From Sceloporus undulatus (Eukaryota; Chordata; Lepidosauria; Squamata; Phrynosomatidae): a stretch of DNA of 64,000 nt. The notes below the pieces were generated by a model that was not told where the DNA came from, made no database searches, and worked only from the letters and a program-made list of their open reading frames with translations. The DNA lies in contig NC_056524.1 of the NCBI RefSeq assembly GCF_019175285.1, forward strand, positions 172,816,551 through 172,880,550, in the 5' to 3' direction. Numbering within the stretch: position 1 is the stretch's first letter; the number at the start of each line of letters is the position of its first letter. The position numbers and the translations under genes are program-made. Positions 35,741-46,900 of the stretch are shown here, piece after piece.

Positions 35741-35830
35741 GCAGACCCAGGATCCCAAAAGATCCCAGGAGTGGAGGGGATCCCAGAGATCCTTTCCCCT
35801 CCCAAGGGACTTAGCTGGAAACGGGGGGAC
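35727..35830 (+). repeat. Duplicated segment, copy 1
   Basis: Shares the order TGTAAGTTGCA, GGATCCCAAAAGAT, GGATCC, CTTAGCTGG with 37013-37112, 1.29 kb downstream. The 'GGAGGACA' array lies between the two copies. Confidence 0.7.
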
Positions 35831-35844
35831 CATACAAGGCACCC

Positions 35845-36985
35845 CAAAATGGAGGGCCTGCAAGAAAAATGGAGGACACTCCACAACAAAAGCTCAAACA
35901 CACTCCCTAGAAGTGGGAATTCAAGCTTCTGAAGTCAGGCTCACAATGGAGGCTGGTTTGGACATTCCTCCTGGACAGAAAATAAAAGCTAAGAAACACT
36001 CATATAAATATAAATGTTTCCTAGTTATGCTCCAAATGGAGGACATTTTGGGATTACTCCTGGACACAAGGTTGAAAGGTAGGACAGGCCCTGGAAAAGG
36101 AGGACAGTAGTCACCAGATGTCATAACCACAAAGGAGGACAAGGTACCACAACATGGAGGATATTCAAGAAAAATGGAGGACATGACCAAATCAAAAGCC
36201 AAAAACATTCCTATAAAAATAAATGTGTGCTTCTTAGGCTCAAAATGTGGACATGTCTTCTGGATAGGAGGTTGAAATGGAGGACAGGTCCTGGAAATGG
36301 AGGACCTGTGGACACCCTGGCCAGATGTCCTAACCACAAAGGAGGACAAGGTGCCGCAAAATGTAGAGCATTCAAGAAAAATGGAGGACATTGAAAAATA
36401 AAAGCTAAAAACCACTCATACACATGAATTAATTTCATATGGTTTATTACATACACTGTATTTTGTTAAGTACTCGGTTGTATTTTTTAGATGAACTTAT
36501 TTTCTCTAAAAGGCCGTGTTGGCTTGCAATATGCTTCTAGAACTCTGAGCAAGACAAAGGCTTAAAACAATACTTTACTAGCAACAAACCCTTGACTGAA
36601 TCTACATTTCAATGATCCCTTCCATTTGTCCACTGTGCTGAAACTAAGGTGAAAAGCCTTTCTCCAATTGCATTGTGTCCTCAGACAGTCCATTGCCTAA
36701 CATGTTTGCTGTCCTTTTTCACTCTGAGAAACAAACCCACCCTGAGCTCTGGGTGCGAGTCTTGTCTGCTGCTGCTCCTAGGAAAAAGAAAAAAATCTAG
36801 AAGGATTTATCCCTGTTTGCAGTGAGAACAGGCTGTCAAGTATTTTTCAAAAGGGAACAGCAAACATGGTGTTACCCAATGGGCTTCTTAGTCATGCTCA
36901 AAATGGAGGATGTTTTGGAATTCCTCCTGGACATGAGGTTGAAATGTAGGATGTGTCCTGAAAAAGGAGGGCATCTGGTCACCTT
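35845..36985 (+). repeat. Minisatellite-like array of 'AAAATGGAGGACAT' units
   Basis: Units of roughly 170-250 bp recur at about 35850, 36025, 36165, 36370 and 36895. Each carries AATGGAGGACA-like cores, a GACA..AGGTTGAAA block, CCTGGAAA(A)GGAGGAC and, in two units, ATGTC(C/A)TAACCACAAAGGAGG. Spacing is irregular and about 450 bp of non-unit DNA (36440-36880) interrupts the array. It produces open frames on both strands that are not genes. Confidence 0.8.
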
Positions 36986-37012
36986 AGCAGGGATGCTTTC
37001 CCAGCAGGCACA

Positions 37013-37112
37013 CATCTTGTAAGTTGCACCCAATTCTTTTCAGCTCCTGGATCCCAAAAGATTGCAGCCATGGAGAGGATCCAGGCCCCAGGGCCTTAGC
37101 TGGCGACCCTGC
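37013..37112 (+). repeat. Duplicated segment, copy 2
   Basis: Second copy of 35727-35830, including the TGTAAGT donor-like sequence. It differs by several substitutions and small indels. Confidence 0.7.
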
Positions 37113-37145
37113 AACTCCTATCTTTGCAAGTTCTTTTAGGAAGCT

Positions 37146-37450
37146 TTGGGTTGCATCTACACTGTAGAATGAAAGCAGTTGGACACCACTTTAACTGCCC
37201 CCACTCTATCCTACAGACTCCTGGGATTTGTAGTTTGTCAAGACACTAGACCTCAGGCCAGGCTGAATGCTTCACCTATCCACATGCATCTGAGCAAGTA
37301 AGCTCAAGTCTACGAAAGCTCATGCTGCCAATGTCTCTCTTGCTCTCCAAAGTGCTACAAGATGATCACTTTGTACTGTGTCTACAGATCCCAGGATTCG
37401 ACAGGATGGAGCCATGGCAATTAAAGTGGTGTCAAAGTGCTTTATTTCAA
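37146..37450. mobile_element. Foldback MITE copy split by another repeat
   Basis: The left arm (GCATCTACACTGTAG, ACACCACTTTAACTGCC, CTCCTGGGATTTGTAGTTT) and right arm (ATCCCAGGATTC, CATGGCAATTAAAGTGGTGT) are separated by an inserted dispersed repeat at about 37275-37375 that carries a hammerhead-like motif (37288-37322). Confidence 0.75.
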
Positions 37451-37454
37451 AGTG

Positions 37455-37805
37455 CCGCCACCCCAAAAACTTGGAATGACCTGCCAGAAGAGATTCGCCA
37501 ATTATCCTCATTGGAGGCTTTCAAAAAAGCGACAAAGACCCTTCTCTTCCGGCAGGCCTTCCCAGATTGATCATGTCCAAAACCAATTGAATCCACCCTC
37601 CTTGCCACTTTCTCACTCGCGGATTGTGCAATCATTTTGATGTATTGTTACATATATTTTAACTATATTTTATTGTTTAATTTAAAACTGGGAGGGAGGG
37701 TCAGGCTAGGGTTTTGTGGGTTTACTGTTTTATCACTGTGTATTGTATAATCATGTTGTTACCTGCCCCGATCCCCAAAATGGAAGAGGCGGGACATAAA
37801 TAAAT
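37455..37805 (+). mobile_element. L2-type LINE 3' end with readable ORF2 C-terminus
   Basis: The frame encodes TWNDLPEEIRQLSSLEAF, KKATKTLLFRQAFPD, then stop at about 37570. This is the typical L2/CR1 ORF2 C-terminus. The 3' UTR follows, with CTGCCCCGATCCCC, GGCGGGACATAAATAAAT at its end. A severely 5'-truncated insertion, ending only 110 bp before the TYSND1 coding-exon acceptor. Confidence 0.85.
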
Positions 37806-37947
37806 ATTTCATTTCATGCATTTCTGTGGAAGAGATGTCGGTCTCACTCCCAAACTCTTCTTCCCTGCATTTTCCTGCCTTAGTCCAGTTCCATATTGAA
37901 TTTCCTTTTCCTCCCAGGGCTGCTGAGGCAGACGGTTTCTTTCCCTG

Positions 37948-40900
37948 ATGGCTGAGTCTCTGCGCTTGATAGCCGGGAAGTCTGGCTGTGTGGTCACTGT
38001 CTCGCGTTCCCCTGACAGCAGTGAAGCTGTGGGCGCTTTGTCCGAAGGGCCCTGGAGTAGCAGCGGTGTCCTCTTGGCTCCTGACCCGGGCATTGTCCTC
38101 TGCCATGGCTCCATCTTCTCCCCTTTCCTGCTGGAACCGGAGCACCTCGACGTGTCCCAATGCAAAGTACTGCTGCCTGAGAGCTTCTCCACAGATCTTC
38201 GAATCCAGGTGCTGGGCACAGAGGAAGGAAGCAGTCAAACTCCGTGCAGGAGTTGGCTAGGTGGTGACCTGGGAGACAACATCCCAGTGTTGCGGTTCAA
38301 CCCGCTTTCCAGTCTGCAAAAGACTCCCAATGGCCTGAAGCATCGGGAAGCCCAGCTGGTTCTGATGGCCCCCTGCCTGCAATTCCAGGAGGCTTTTGCC
38401 AAAATCTTCACTGCTTCCGACCAGTGGCATTTTGGTGGGAATGAGGTTGGACAAGAATCTGGTTCTGCTGTGGATGACATGCGTTTCTTGCACTGGTTTG
38501 CCTTGCTGAGAATCCTGGACAGCCATCTCCCTGGTGCTGGGTGGCTGAGCTGTGCACCAGCCAAGTGGCTGAGGAAGGGGGACCCGGTCATTACCTGTGG
38601 CTCCCCTTTTGGCGCATTTTGCCCTGACATTTTCATGAATACCCTCAGCAAAGGGATTGTGAGCAACTTTGCTGGAGAAGGCAATGCCCTCATTCTGACA
38701 GATGCCCGCTGCTTGCCTGGCACGGAAGGCGGTGGCATCTTTGCAATCTCAAAAGCTGGATTCCACTTGGTTGGCATAATTGTTGCTCCGCTTTGCTGGA
38801 AAGCTAATGAGTGGGTTGGTCTGACTCTGGTTTGTGCCGTCGACTGCATTCTGGAAAATATTGGGAGTATCCTTTCTGGACCCCCTTGGTTTTGCCAAAA
38901 CTGGTTACGCCCCATGGCACTGGCAGCTAAGCCTCGTGATGGTTTGATAGCCAAAGATGGGCTGGTTCAACAGATGTTAGCCACTGTGGTTCTGGTGGAA
39001 TGTGGACCAACCTGGGGGTCTGGTGTGATGGTGACTTCAAGGCTTGTGTTGACCTGTCGACATGTGGTCAGTGGTGCCTCTAGCGTATGTGTGAGATTAC
39101 AGCCCCATCTTGGAAAGTAAGTCTCAATTCTTAGACATGTGGAACAGGACTGGATGACAATTACAGTGGGCCCTTGGTATCCACTGGGATTTATTTCCAG
39201 GACTCCCCGTAGACAGCAAAATCCATTGATGCTCAAGTCCCATTAAATACAGTGGCATAGTAAAATGGTTTCCCTCATATAAAATGGTGAATTTTTGGAA
39301 TTCATATATATATTAATATTTTCAAGTTGTGGATGCTTGAATCCATGGATAAAGAATCCATGGATACAGAGGACCGACTGTACCAAACATTCCTTGTTAG
39401 TCTTTTGTGCTACTTGGTTTAGAGACCTCATGTGTATAAGGGCACATTGCCCTAAATTTTCTTTTGAACTTCCTTGTTATATAGTGATTTCAAAATCAAG
39501 TTTATCTCATTTTAAAAAATGAATTTAATTGACTTTTTTTTTATTTTTTACATCTATATCCAGGGCATTGCTTACATGTCCATAAAACACATATGGTACA
39601 TATTAATGGCTAATACAGATTTCCAACAGTGTGTATAATTCAGGCCCATTTGCTCAGGGTTGTGTAACATTAACACCTTGTGATCTCTTCCAACTCTACG
39701 ATTCTATGATTCTATGTGGTGGCAAATGTATATAAATAGGGCCCTAAAAATATTTGTCCTCCAGCAACCTCTGCTCCTTCAAAATAAGCACATCTATCTT
39801 GATTTGGAGACTTGCAACTATTAGAGAAAGGATGGCAATTTGTCATTCTCCAGATGTCATGGAACATCAGCTCCCATAATCCTTCATCAGCCATTGGCTA
39901 GGCTGACTAAGGCTGATGGGAATTGCAGTGCAACAACATCTGGAAGGCTGCAAGCAGCTTCTTTTTATTTCACTGGGGCATTAGATACGAGCCTTTTACA
40001 ATGTGCCAAACCAAAGGGGTTTGCATATATCTGTCTTTTGAACAGAACTACCATTTAACAATGTCAAAGGCTTTATCTGCATTGCAAAAATAATGCAGTT
40101 TGACACCACTTTAACTGCCATGGCTTAATGCTGTGGAATTCTGGAAATTATAGTTGTGTAGCTCTCTGATAGAGAAGGTTAAATGTCTCACATAACTACA
40201 GTTCCCAGAATTCCATATCATGGAGCCATGGTAGTTAAAGTGATATCAAACTGAATTATTTCTGCAGTGTGGATGCTGCCAAAGTAACCATTTGTTTTTA
40301 TATTTCCACATCCCTGAATTGGGAAATGTTTTTTATTGTAATTCCTAGGATTGCCCAGTTGTTGGCCATAGTGGTGATGGGATTCTGGGAAGTTCCAAGC
40401 TTTGCTGACATATTTTTAATTCTTGCCTTCTGTTTGATCTTAGGGTTTCTGTAGCTAAAGGAAAGGTGGTTTTTGCAACCAAGGACTCTTCTCCCTATGA
40501 TGTTGCTCTCGTGGAGTTAGAGGAAAGTTTATCCACTTTTGCAGAGCCTGTTCTTGCATCAGAGTTTTGCCCAGGTAAGACCTAAGCAATTTACTTAGCT
40601 TGTTTTGGTCCCATCCTGGATCTATTTATTATGTTTATTTCCCAACATAAATGAAATAATTCCTTCTCTGGGGCAGAAAGACGACCCATGTAAACAATCT
40701 GAATTTACTAAATGGAAAACCTGCATGAGTTTCTTTTAATGTGTGGGAGGATTTATTTGCTTTGGTTTAATTTTGAATAATACTCCATGCAGTGATCATT
40801 TGTAAGCCTAAGTACCCTAAAGGCATCAGATCCGGATGGGTCTTGGAAGCTAGCGGGGTCAGCCCTGGTTGGTACTTGAAATGGGAAGCCATCAATGAAT

Positions 40901-43900
40901 ACTAAATACTATAGGCTGTATTTCAGAGGAAGGAACTGGTAAAAGCACCCTGGGATATTCCTTGCCTAAGAAAACCCTATGAAATTCATGAGGGCAACAG
41001 CACTTAACGGTGATCATTTAGGATGAAGTACATATAAAAGAAGAATGAAAGTACATTGTATGTACATGACTAAAACCAAAGGCAGTTCAATATTTAAATA
41101 AAATTAAGCTCTGTTCCCAAAGTCTTACTCTTTCCCTGCCCTCTGGAGGAACCCCTCTGGCTTTATGAAATACTTCTCGTGAAATGGGAATGAGATTACA
41201 AGGGCTCAAGAGGCCTCAAATTAAACTCAAATTAAAGAGTATTGTTCTGCAACACCACATCACATTGCAATGATGTATAACCAAAAGCAGCGGCTCAAAA
41301 TATCTTAATGCTCAAGACACAGGGGAAGTTGGCGTCTCACCTCCCTTCCATGTCCCAAAGTAAACAGGACTAGCAGTTGAATCTTACTTTTCCTTCTTCA
41401 CATCCAGGCTATACGACGTACACAGCTCAGCCCCCCAACCAAAGAAAATGGGCAAGAGACTCTGGAAGACTGGCTGGGGAGAACTCGCTTTGCAGGCAGT
41501 TACTTCATTATGGCTGCTGCCACACAGCAGAACTAATGCAGTTTGGCACTGCTTTATCATGGCTCCATCCTATGGGATCCTGGAATTTGTAGTTTGTTAT
41601 GGCACCAGAGCTCTCCCACAGAGAAAGCTAAATAGCTCACAAAATTACAAATCCCAAAATGCCTTAGCATTGAGTCATGGCAGTTAAAGTGGTGTCAAGC
41701 TTCATTAATTCTGTAGTGTAGATGCAGCCTTTGACTAAATGATTTGGCTGGCCTCTGTAATGAAGCTTCCCCTGTCTCTTCCCCGTTGTAAAACACTCTT
41801 GGGAGTGTTGCACGGGGGAAGTTACTTGCCAGTTACTTTTCACTCTGCAGCATTCTCTTTCTTGCAAGGACAGTGATGAAGGAAATGTTAAGAAAAAGCA
41901 ACATGGGATATACAGTAAATGAAATAAAACATGTATGTGAGAGTCAGGGTGACTCAGCAGAAGCCAATTGGGAACCACACAGGTGTAAATGGTAATACAA
42001 TTAACAAGTCCTGAATGCCAAGGACAAGAGATGCAAAGTGGATAATTGGACACACCTGACAATTGTAAAGTGGTCAAGGCTGAGATGATGAAATCATTAA
42101 TTGTAGGATGAATCAAGAGAACCAATGAGAATGATGTACACGCCTACTGGGTGGAAACAGACAACAGTGGGTGGTACCATGCATTGACTATAATAATGAC
42201 TATACATCCCAATGTATTTTGTGGGTTGTAGAGTGGATTGTAGTAGTAGAGTATTGTTGTGTTGGATAGTATTGGAGCTGTATATAGTAGAATAAAGTAG
42301 ATCTTTTATTTAAGACTACTGAGTTGTCTGGTGTCTTGGGTGAAGCTACAAGAACCAGCTGGATCCTGAAGAAGGGTGAAGACTTCTGTGGAAGCAAGAG
42401 TGAGAAGGCTTGGAGAGTTTGTCGGGGTCTTCAGCCTGTTCTCTGTAACTCTTGCTAAGCTATAACCACTGGCCAAAACTGGTCAGCGCGGTGCACAACC
42501 AGGTGGTGAGTTCAAGCCAGAGGTGAAGAGCTACAACTCCCATCATCCCTGACAAGGGTTATGGGCCCAGATACTGCAGCACCCAGCATCCACAGAAGCT
42601 GAAAGTTCCAGAGAGTGGAAGACAGTTTTGTGGAAGACAGATCAGAGTAAGCTGTTTGCGCTGCACTGATAAGCTCCGTGAGTAACTCCTCCAGTGTTTT
42701 GATTAAGCCCGAAAGGGGTCAGCTGTGTATACTCAGAAGGACTGTGTCAATTGAGTCACTGCACAAGTTAAAATGGAGACTTTGAAGTTTAGTAAATTGA
42801 ACAGATCCAACTACCCCACCTGGAAGATTTATGCCCAGTCCCTACTAGTAAAGGAAAGTTTATGGGCCACTGTTGAAGCCGGGCTGCCAGCCGATGCTAA
42901 TGCAGCCGCGAAAGAGAGAGATTGCAAAGCTAAAGCCTGTATTTATTTAATGTTAGAAGAAGATTTAATTAATGACGTAAGAGATAAGGAGACGGCGAGA
43001 GATGTTTGGGAAACACTTCAAAGACTACACACTCCTTCAACTGCCTTTGCAAAAATGCTATGGTCTAAGAGAATTTATAGGCAGAAGATGGCAAAGGGGC
43101 AGTGTGTGATAGAACATTTAAAAACTATGCAAGACTTGTTTGTGCAGGCTGAGCTAAGAGGAGTGGAAATAAATAGAGAACAGCAGTGTTATATTTTGTT
43201 AGAGTCCCTAGATTCTTCCTGGGACAACATCACTAATGCATTACAAAACTTACCGGCAGAGGAACTAACGAAAGATTTAGTTGTGGCCAGAATTCTGGAA
43301 GAGAACCAGAGGAGACTGTCTGAGAGGAATGACGCTCCAACTTCCAAAAGTGTGCCAAGTGAGCAAGCCAAGCCTGATGTGCGTGGGCTGGACCAAGCAG
43401 CTTCTTTGAGAGAGCAAAGGAAATGTTTCTACTGCAAGAAGATTGGACATCTGCAGAGGAACTGTAAACAATTGGCTATTGATAGAAGCAAGCAAGATAG
43501 CAGATGGCACGGCCAGAGGCAGAAGCAGTTCAAGCCGCCATTTTTGAAGGACAATAAGAATAATAATAAGGTGTTTGCGACCATGATTAAGGAAAGACAG
43601 AAAGCAAACTCTAAATGGCTAGTAGATTCTGGTGCCTCAACCTCCATGTGTAACAACATTAATTTAATTAGTGATAAGAAGCAGTCTAACGTAAATACAG
43701 TGGTTCTAGCTGACGGGAATGAGCTCACAACTATAAATCAAATGGGAACAGTTTACATTCCAGGGCTGAAAGAAAACTTTAATGATGTTTTGCATGTGAA
43801 AGAATTAGAAAACAATTTATTATCAGTGAGCAGATTAACAGACAGAGACTACATAGTCACTTTTGAAAAGAACTTGTGTAAAATAACATTGAATGGGGAA

Positions 43901-46900
43901 TTACGTGGCATAGGTTTGAAAAAGGATAAGCTTTATTTTTTAGAAGAGAATGTTGATAAGTACAAGGTTGAGAATGCTAACAAAATAGATAATGTTCCGT
44001 TGCACAAAGACTGCATACATGAGCTCCATAGGAAATTTGGCCATGCAAGTTTTAAGTGTTTAAAGAATTTAATAAGCATGTGTCCAGATTTAAAAGTAGC
44101 AGAATGTAAAAATCATTTAGACTGTACTGTTTGTAACCAAGTGAAGGTCAGAGCTTATCCAGTTGCTAAGAAGTCAAAAAGGATAGCTCAAAGACCATTT
44201 CAATTTGTACATGCTGATGTAGCCCAAGCAAATTTTTTTGTCTCTAGGGGGAAGCAGATATTTCCTGGTAATTGTTGATAGATTTTCAAGATTTGCATAT
44301 GTAAGAATATTGAAATATAAGTCAGAAGCTGGGCAAAGTTTGAAAGCATGGGTAAGAATGATAGAAAGAAGATTTGATAGCAGAGTTGGGACTATTGTTA
44401 CAGATAGAGGTGGAGAATTTTTAAACAACCAGCTGTACAATTGGTTCCAGAAATAAGTCCAGGGATAAGACATGAAACCACTAACCCTGCTTGTCCAAGT
44501 GAGGATGGGTTAGCAGAAAGGAAAATCCAAGACATAAAAAGGATTTCTGCTTGTTTAATGGCAGATGCAGGAGTTGGAGACAGCTTCTGGGGTGAAGCAA
44601 CCCTGACTGTCATACACATAAGTAATAGGTTGTACCATTCAGAGATTGAAGACATTCCCTACAGGGTTTTATATGGGAGAGTGCCAAATTTCAAATACCT
44701 AAGAGTTTTTGGTCAATTTGCACATGTGTACATACCTGCTTGTTTTAGGAAGAAAGGAGAACCCAAAAGCAAAAGGCTAATGTTCTTGGGATATTCAGGG
44801 AACAGTTACAAATTTCTTATGAGAGGAAAAGAGATACAATACTCCAGGTCTGCAAATTTTGAAAGACATGCTGGCTGGGACAAGCTGCATGCCAACAAGG
44901 AAGTGTTCTTGAGGTTAGGTAGCTCAAGTGAGCAGCAAGCGCAGACTGAACCAACTTCAGGAAACGGAGGGGTTTCAGTCAAGCCAGAAGCCTCAACTAG
45001 CAGTAGTGGTAGTACCTCAGATGGGGAGACACAAACAAGACCAGTAACCACTAGAATGACAGAAGACAAGAGATTTAGCAGAAAGACAACAACTTCTAGT
45101 GCAGACAGTGATGAGGAAAGAGGCAGAACGACAGAATTCATACCCAGGCATAGTCACAGAGTTAGGAAGTCACCGGATAGATTTGTTGTGACGCAGGCAA
45201 GAGCTTGTACAGTAGTAGAAGAGCCTGAGAGTTTTGAAGAGTTAGAAACCTTTTCTAGGGAAGAACAGGAAAGATGGTGTGAAGCAATGGAAAGTGAGTT
45301 TAGTTGCTTGGTGAACAAGGATGTGTTTGAAATTGTTAAGAGACCCAAAGACAAGCCAGTGATAGGTTGCAAATGGGTATATAAGAGAAAGGAAATGCCT
45401 GATGGAAGCATTAAGTACAAAGCTAGATTAGTAGCTAAGGGTTTTGCACAACAGCAATATGAGAATTTTGACAAGACTTATTCTCCAACAGCAAAGCCAG
45501 AAAGTTTGAGAATGGTGTTAGCTGTAGCAGCAAGGAGGAATCTAATAGTAGAGCATTTTGATTTTGAAACAGCTTATCTAAATGCAAACTTAGAGGAAGA
45601 AATTTTTATGGAACAGCCACAAGGGTTTGAGGAGAATGGAAGTCAGAAAGTTTATAGATTGAAAAAGGCATTGTATGGTTTAAAACAGAGTGCCAGAGCT
45701 TGGAATTTGTGTACTAATGATGAGCTAGTTAAGTTAGGATACAAGAGGAGCGTGGCAGATGCTTGTGTTTATACGAAAGGAGACATAGTGTTGGTGATTT
45801 ATGTGGATGACTTGTGCGTGACAGCAAAGTCAGAACAGGACATTGAGTCAGTTAAGAGAGAACTATCAGAAAAGTTTGTTTTAAAGGATTTAATAATAAT
45901 AATAATAATAATAAAGTTTTTATTTATATCCCGCACCTTCCTTCGGTCAGGGCGGCTTACAGTATAAAATTTAAAACAACAATACATACAATAAAATCCA
46001 AAATACATCACATATAAACAATAATTTATATAATAATTATATAATAATTTAGGATTGTTGAAGTCTTATTTAGGCATTAATGTTGAGTGGACACAAGAAG
46101 GACATTGTTTGTTAAGTCAGAGGAAGAAGATTGAGAATTTGATAGAAAAGTGTGGTCTACAGAATGCTAAGATAGTTAGAGCTCCTATGACAACTGGTTT
46201 CATTTCTGAACCAACAACTAGAGATTTTGAGGACAAGACATTTTTCAGGAGCATAATAGGATCATTACAGTTCATTTCTTGCCACACTAGACCAGATATT
46301 GCTTTTGCTGTGAACACTTTATCTAGAAGAGTTTGCAATCCTAAGATTGAGGATTGGACAGCTGTGAAACATCTGTTGAGATACTTAAAAGGGACATTAG
46401 ACAAGAAGTTAATCATCAGAAGCAGCAACGCAGATTTAGATTGTTTTGTAGATAGTTCATTTGCTTCAGAATTAGGAGACAAGAAGTCAGTTACAGGAAT
46501 GATCATCAAATATAGTGAAAGTCCAATAGTTTGGAGAAGTAGAAAACAAACAAACATAGCGCTAAGTACTTCTGAAGCAGAATTTGCAGCTTTGAACGAA
46601 ATAATGAACGAGGTACAGTGGGTTGAACAATTGTTAAATGACCTGAATGAAAATTTCAGAGTTCCAGTAGAAACTGTTCTCTGTAACTCTTGCTAAGCTA
46701 TAACCACTGGCCAAAACTGGTCAGCGCGGTGCACAACCAGGTGGTGAGTTCAAGCCAGAGGTGAAGAGCTACAACTCCCATCATCCCTGACAGGAAAACA
46801 TTGGCTTTTGTTTTTTTCCTTACAAAACTCCTGAATACTCCAACCTCCTTCCAGCCTCACTGCTCTGCAAACTGCCCACCCCCAGAATGGTTTGCACCAT

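Larger units (their letters stand above)
41886..46792 (+). mobile_element. Ty1/copia LTR retrotransposon (fossil) in TYSND1 intron
   Basis: A retroelement fossil. It begins TGTT, ends GACA and is flanked by GGAAA on both sides. Parts in order: left LTR 41886-42554 with AATAAA near 42290; primer-binding site 42556-42570; gag region from 42773 (Copia-type start METLKFSKLNRSNYPTW) with a CCHC knuckle CFYCKKIGHLQRNC near 43420-43465; protease WLVDSGAS near 43617; integrase region about 44000-44800; reverse transcriptase about 45250-46250 with YVDD near 45800; RNase H about 46430-46660. Integrase before reverse transcriptase defines copia rather than gypsy order. A short L2-like LINE 3' end is inserted at about 45891-46050. 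The element is broken in a handful of places. The 119 bp shared by its two ends are identical, so it is probably young. It is in the same orientation as TYSND1. Confidence 0.93.

Noticed and set aside
35697-36415. Open frames of 137 and 164 codons in the GGAGGACA array
   Set aside because: They read through tandem repeat units on opposite strands; internal repetition, no domain.
37759-38238. 159-codon minus-strand open frame near the TYSND1 start
   Set aside because: Antisense to the start of TYSND1 and the L2 tail; no recognisable protein.
38235-38954. 239-codon minus-strand open frame over TYSND1 exon
   Set aside because: Lies entirely antisense to the well-supported TYSND1 coding exon; no domain and no splice context.
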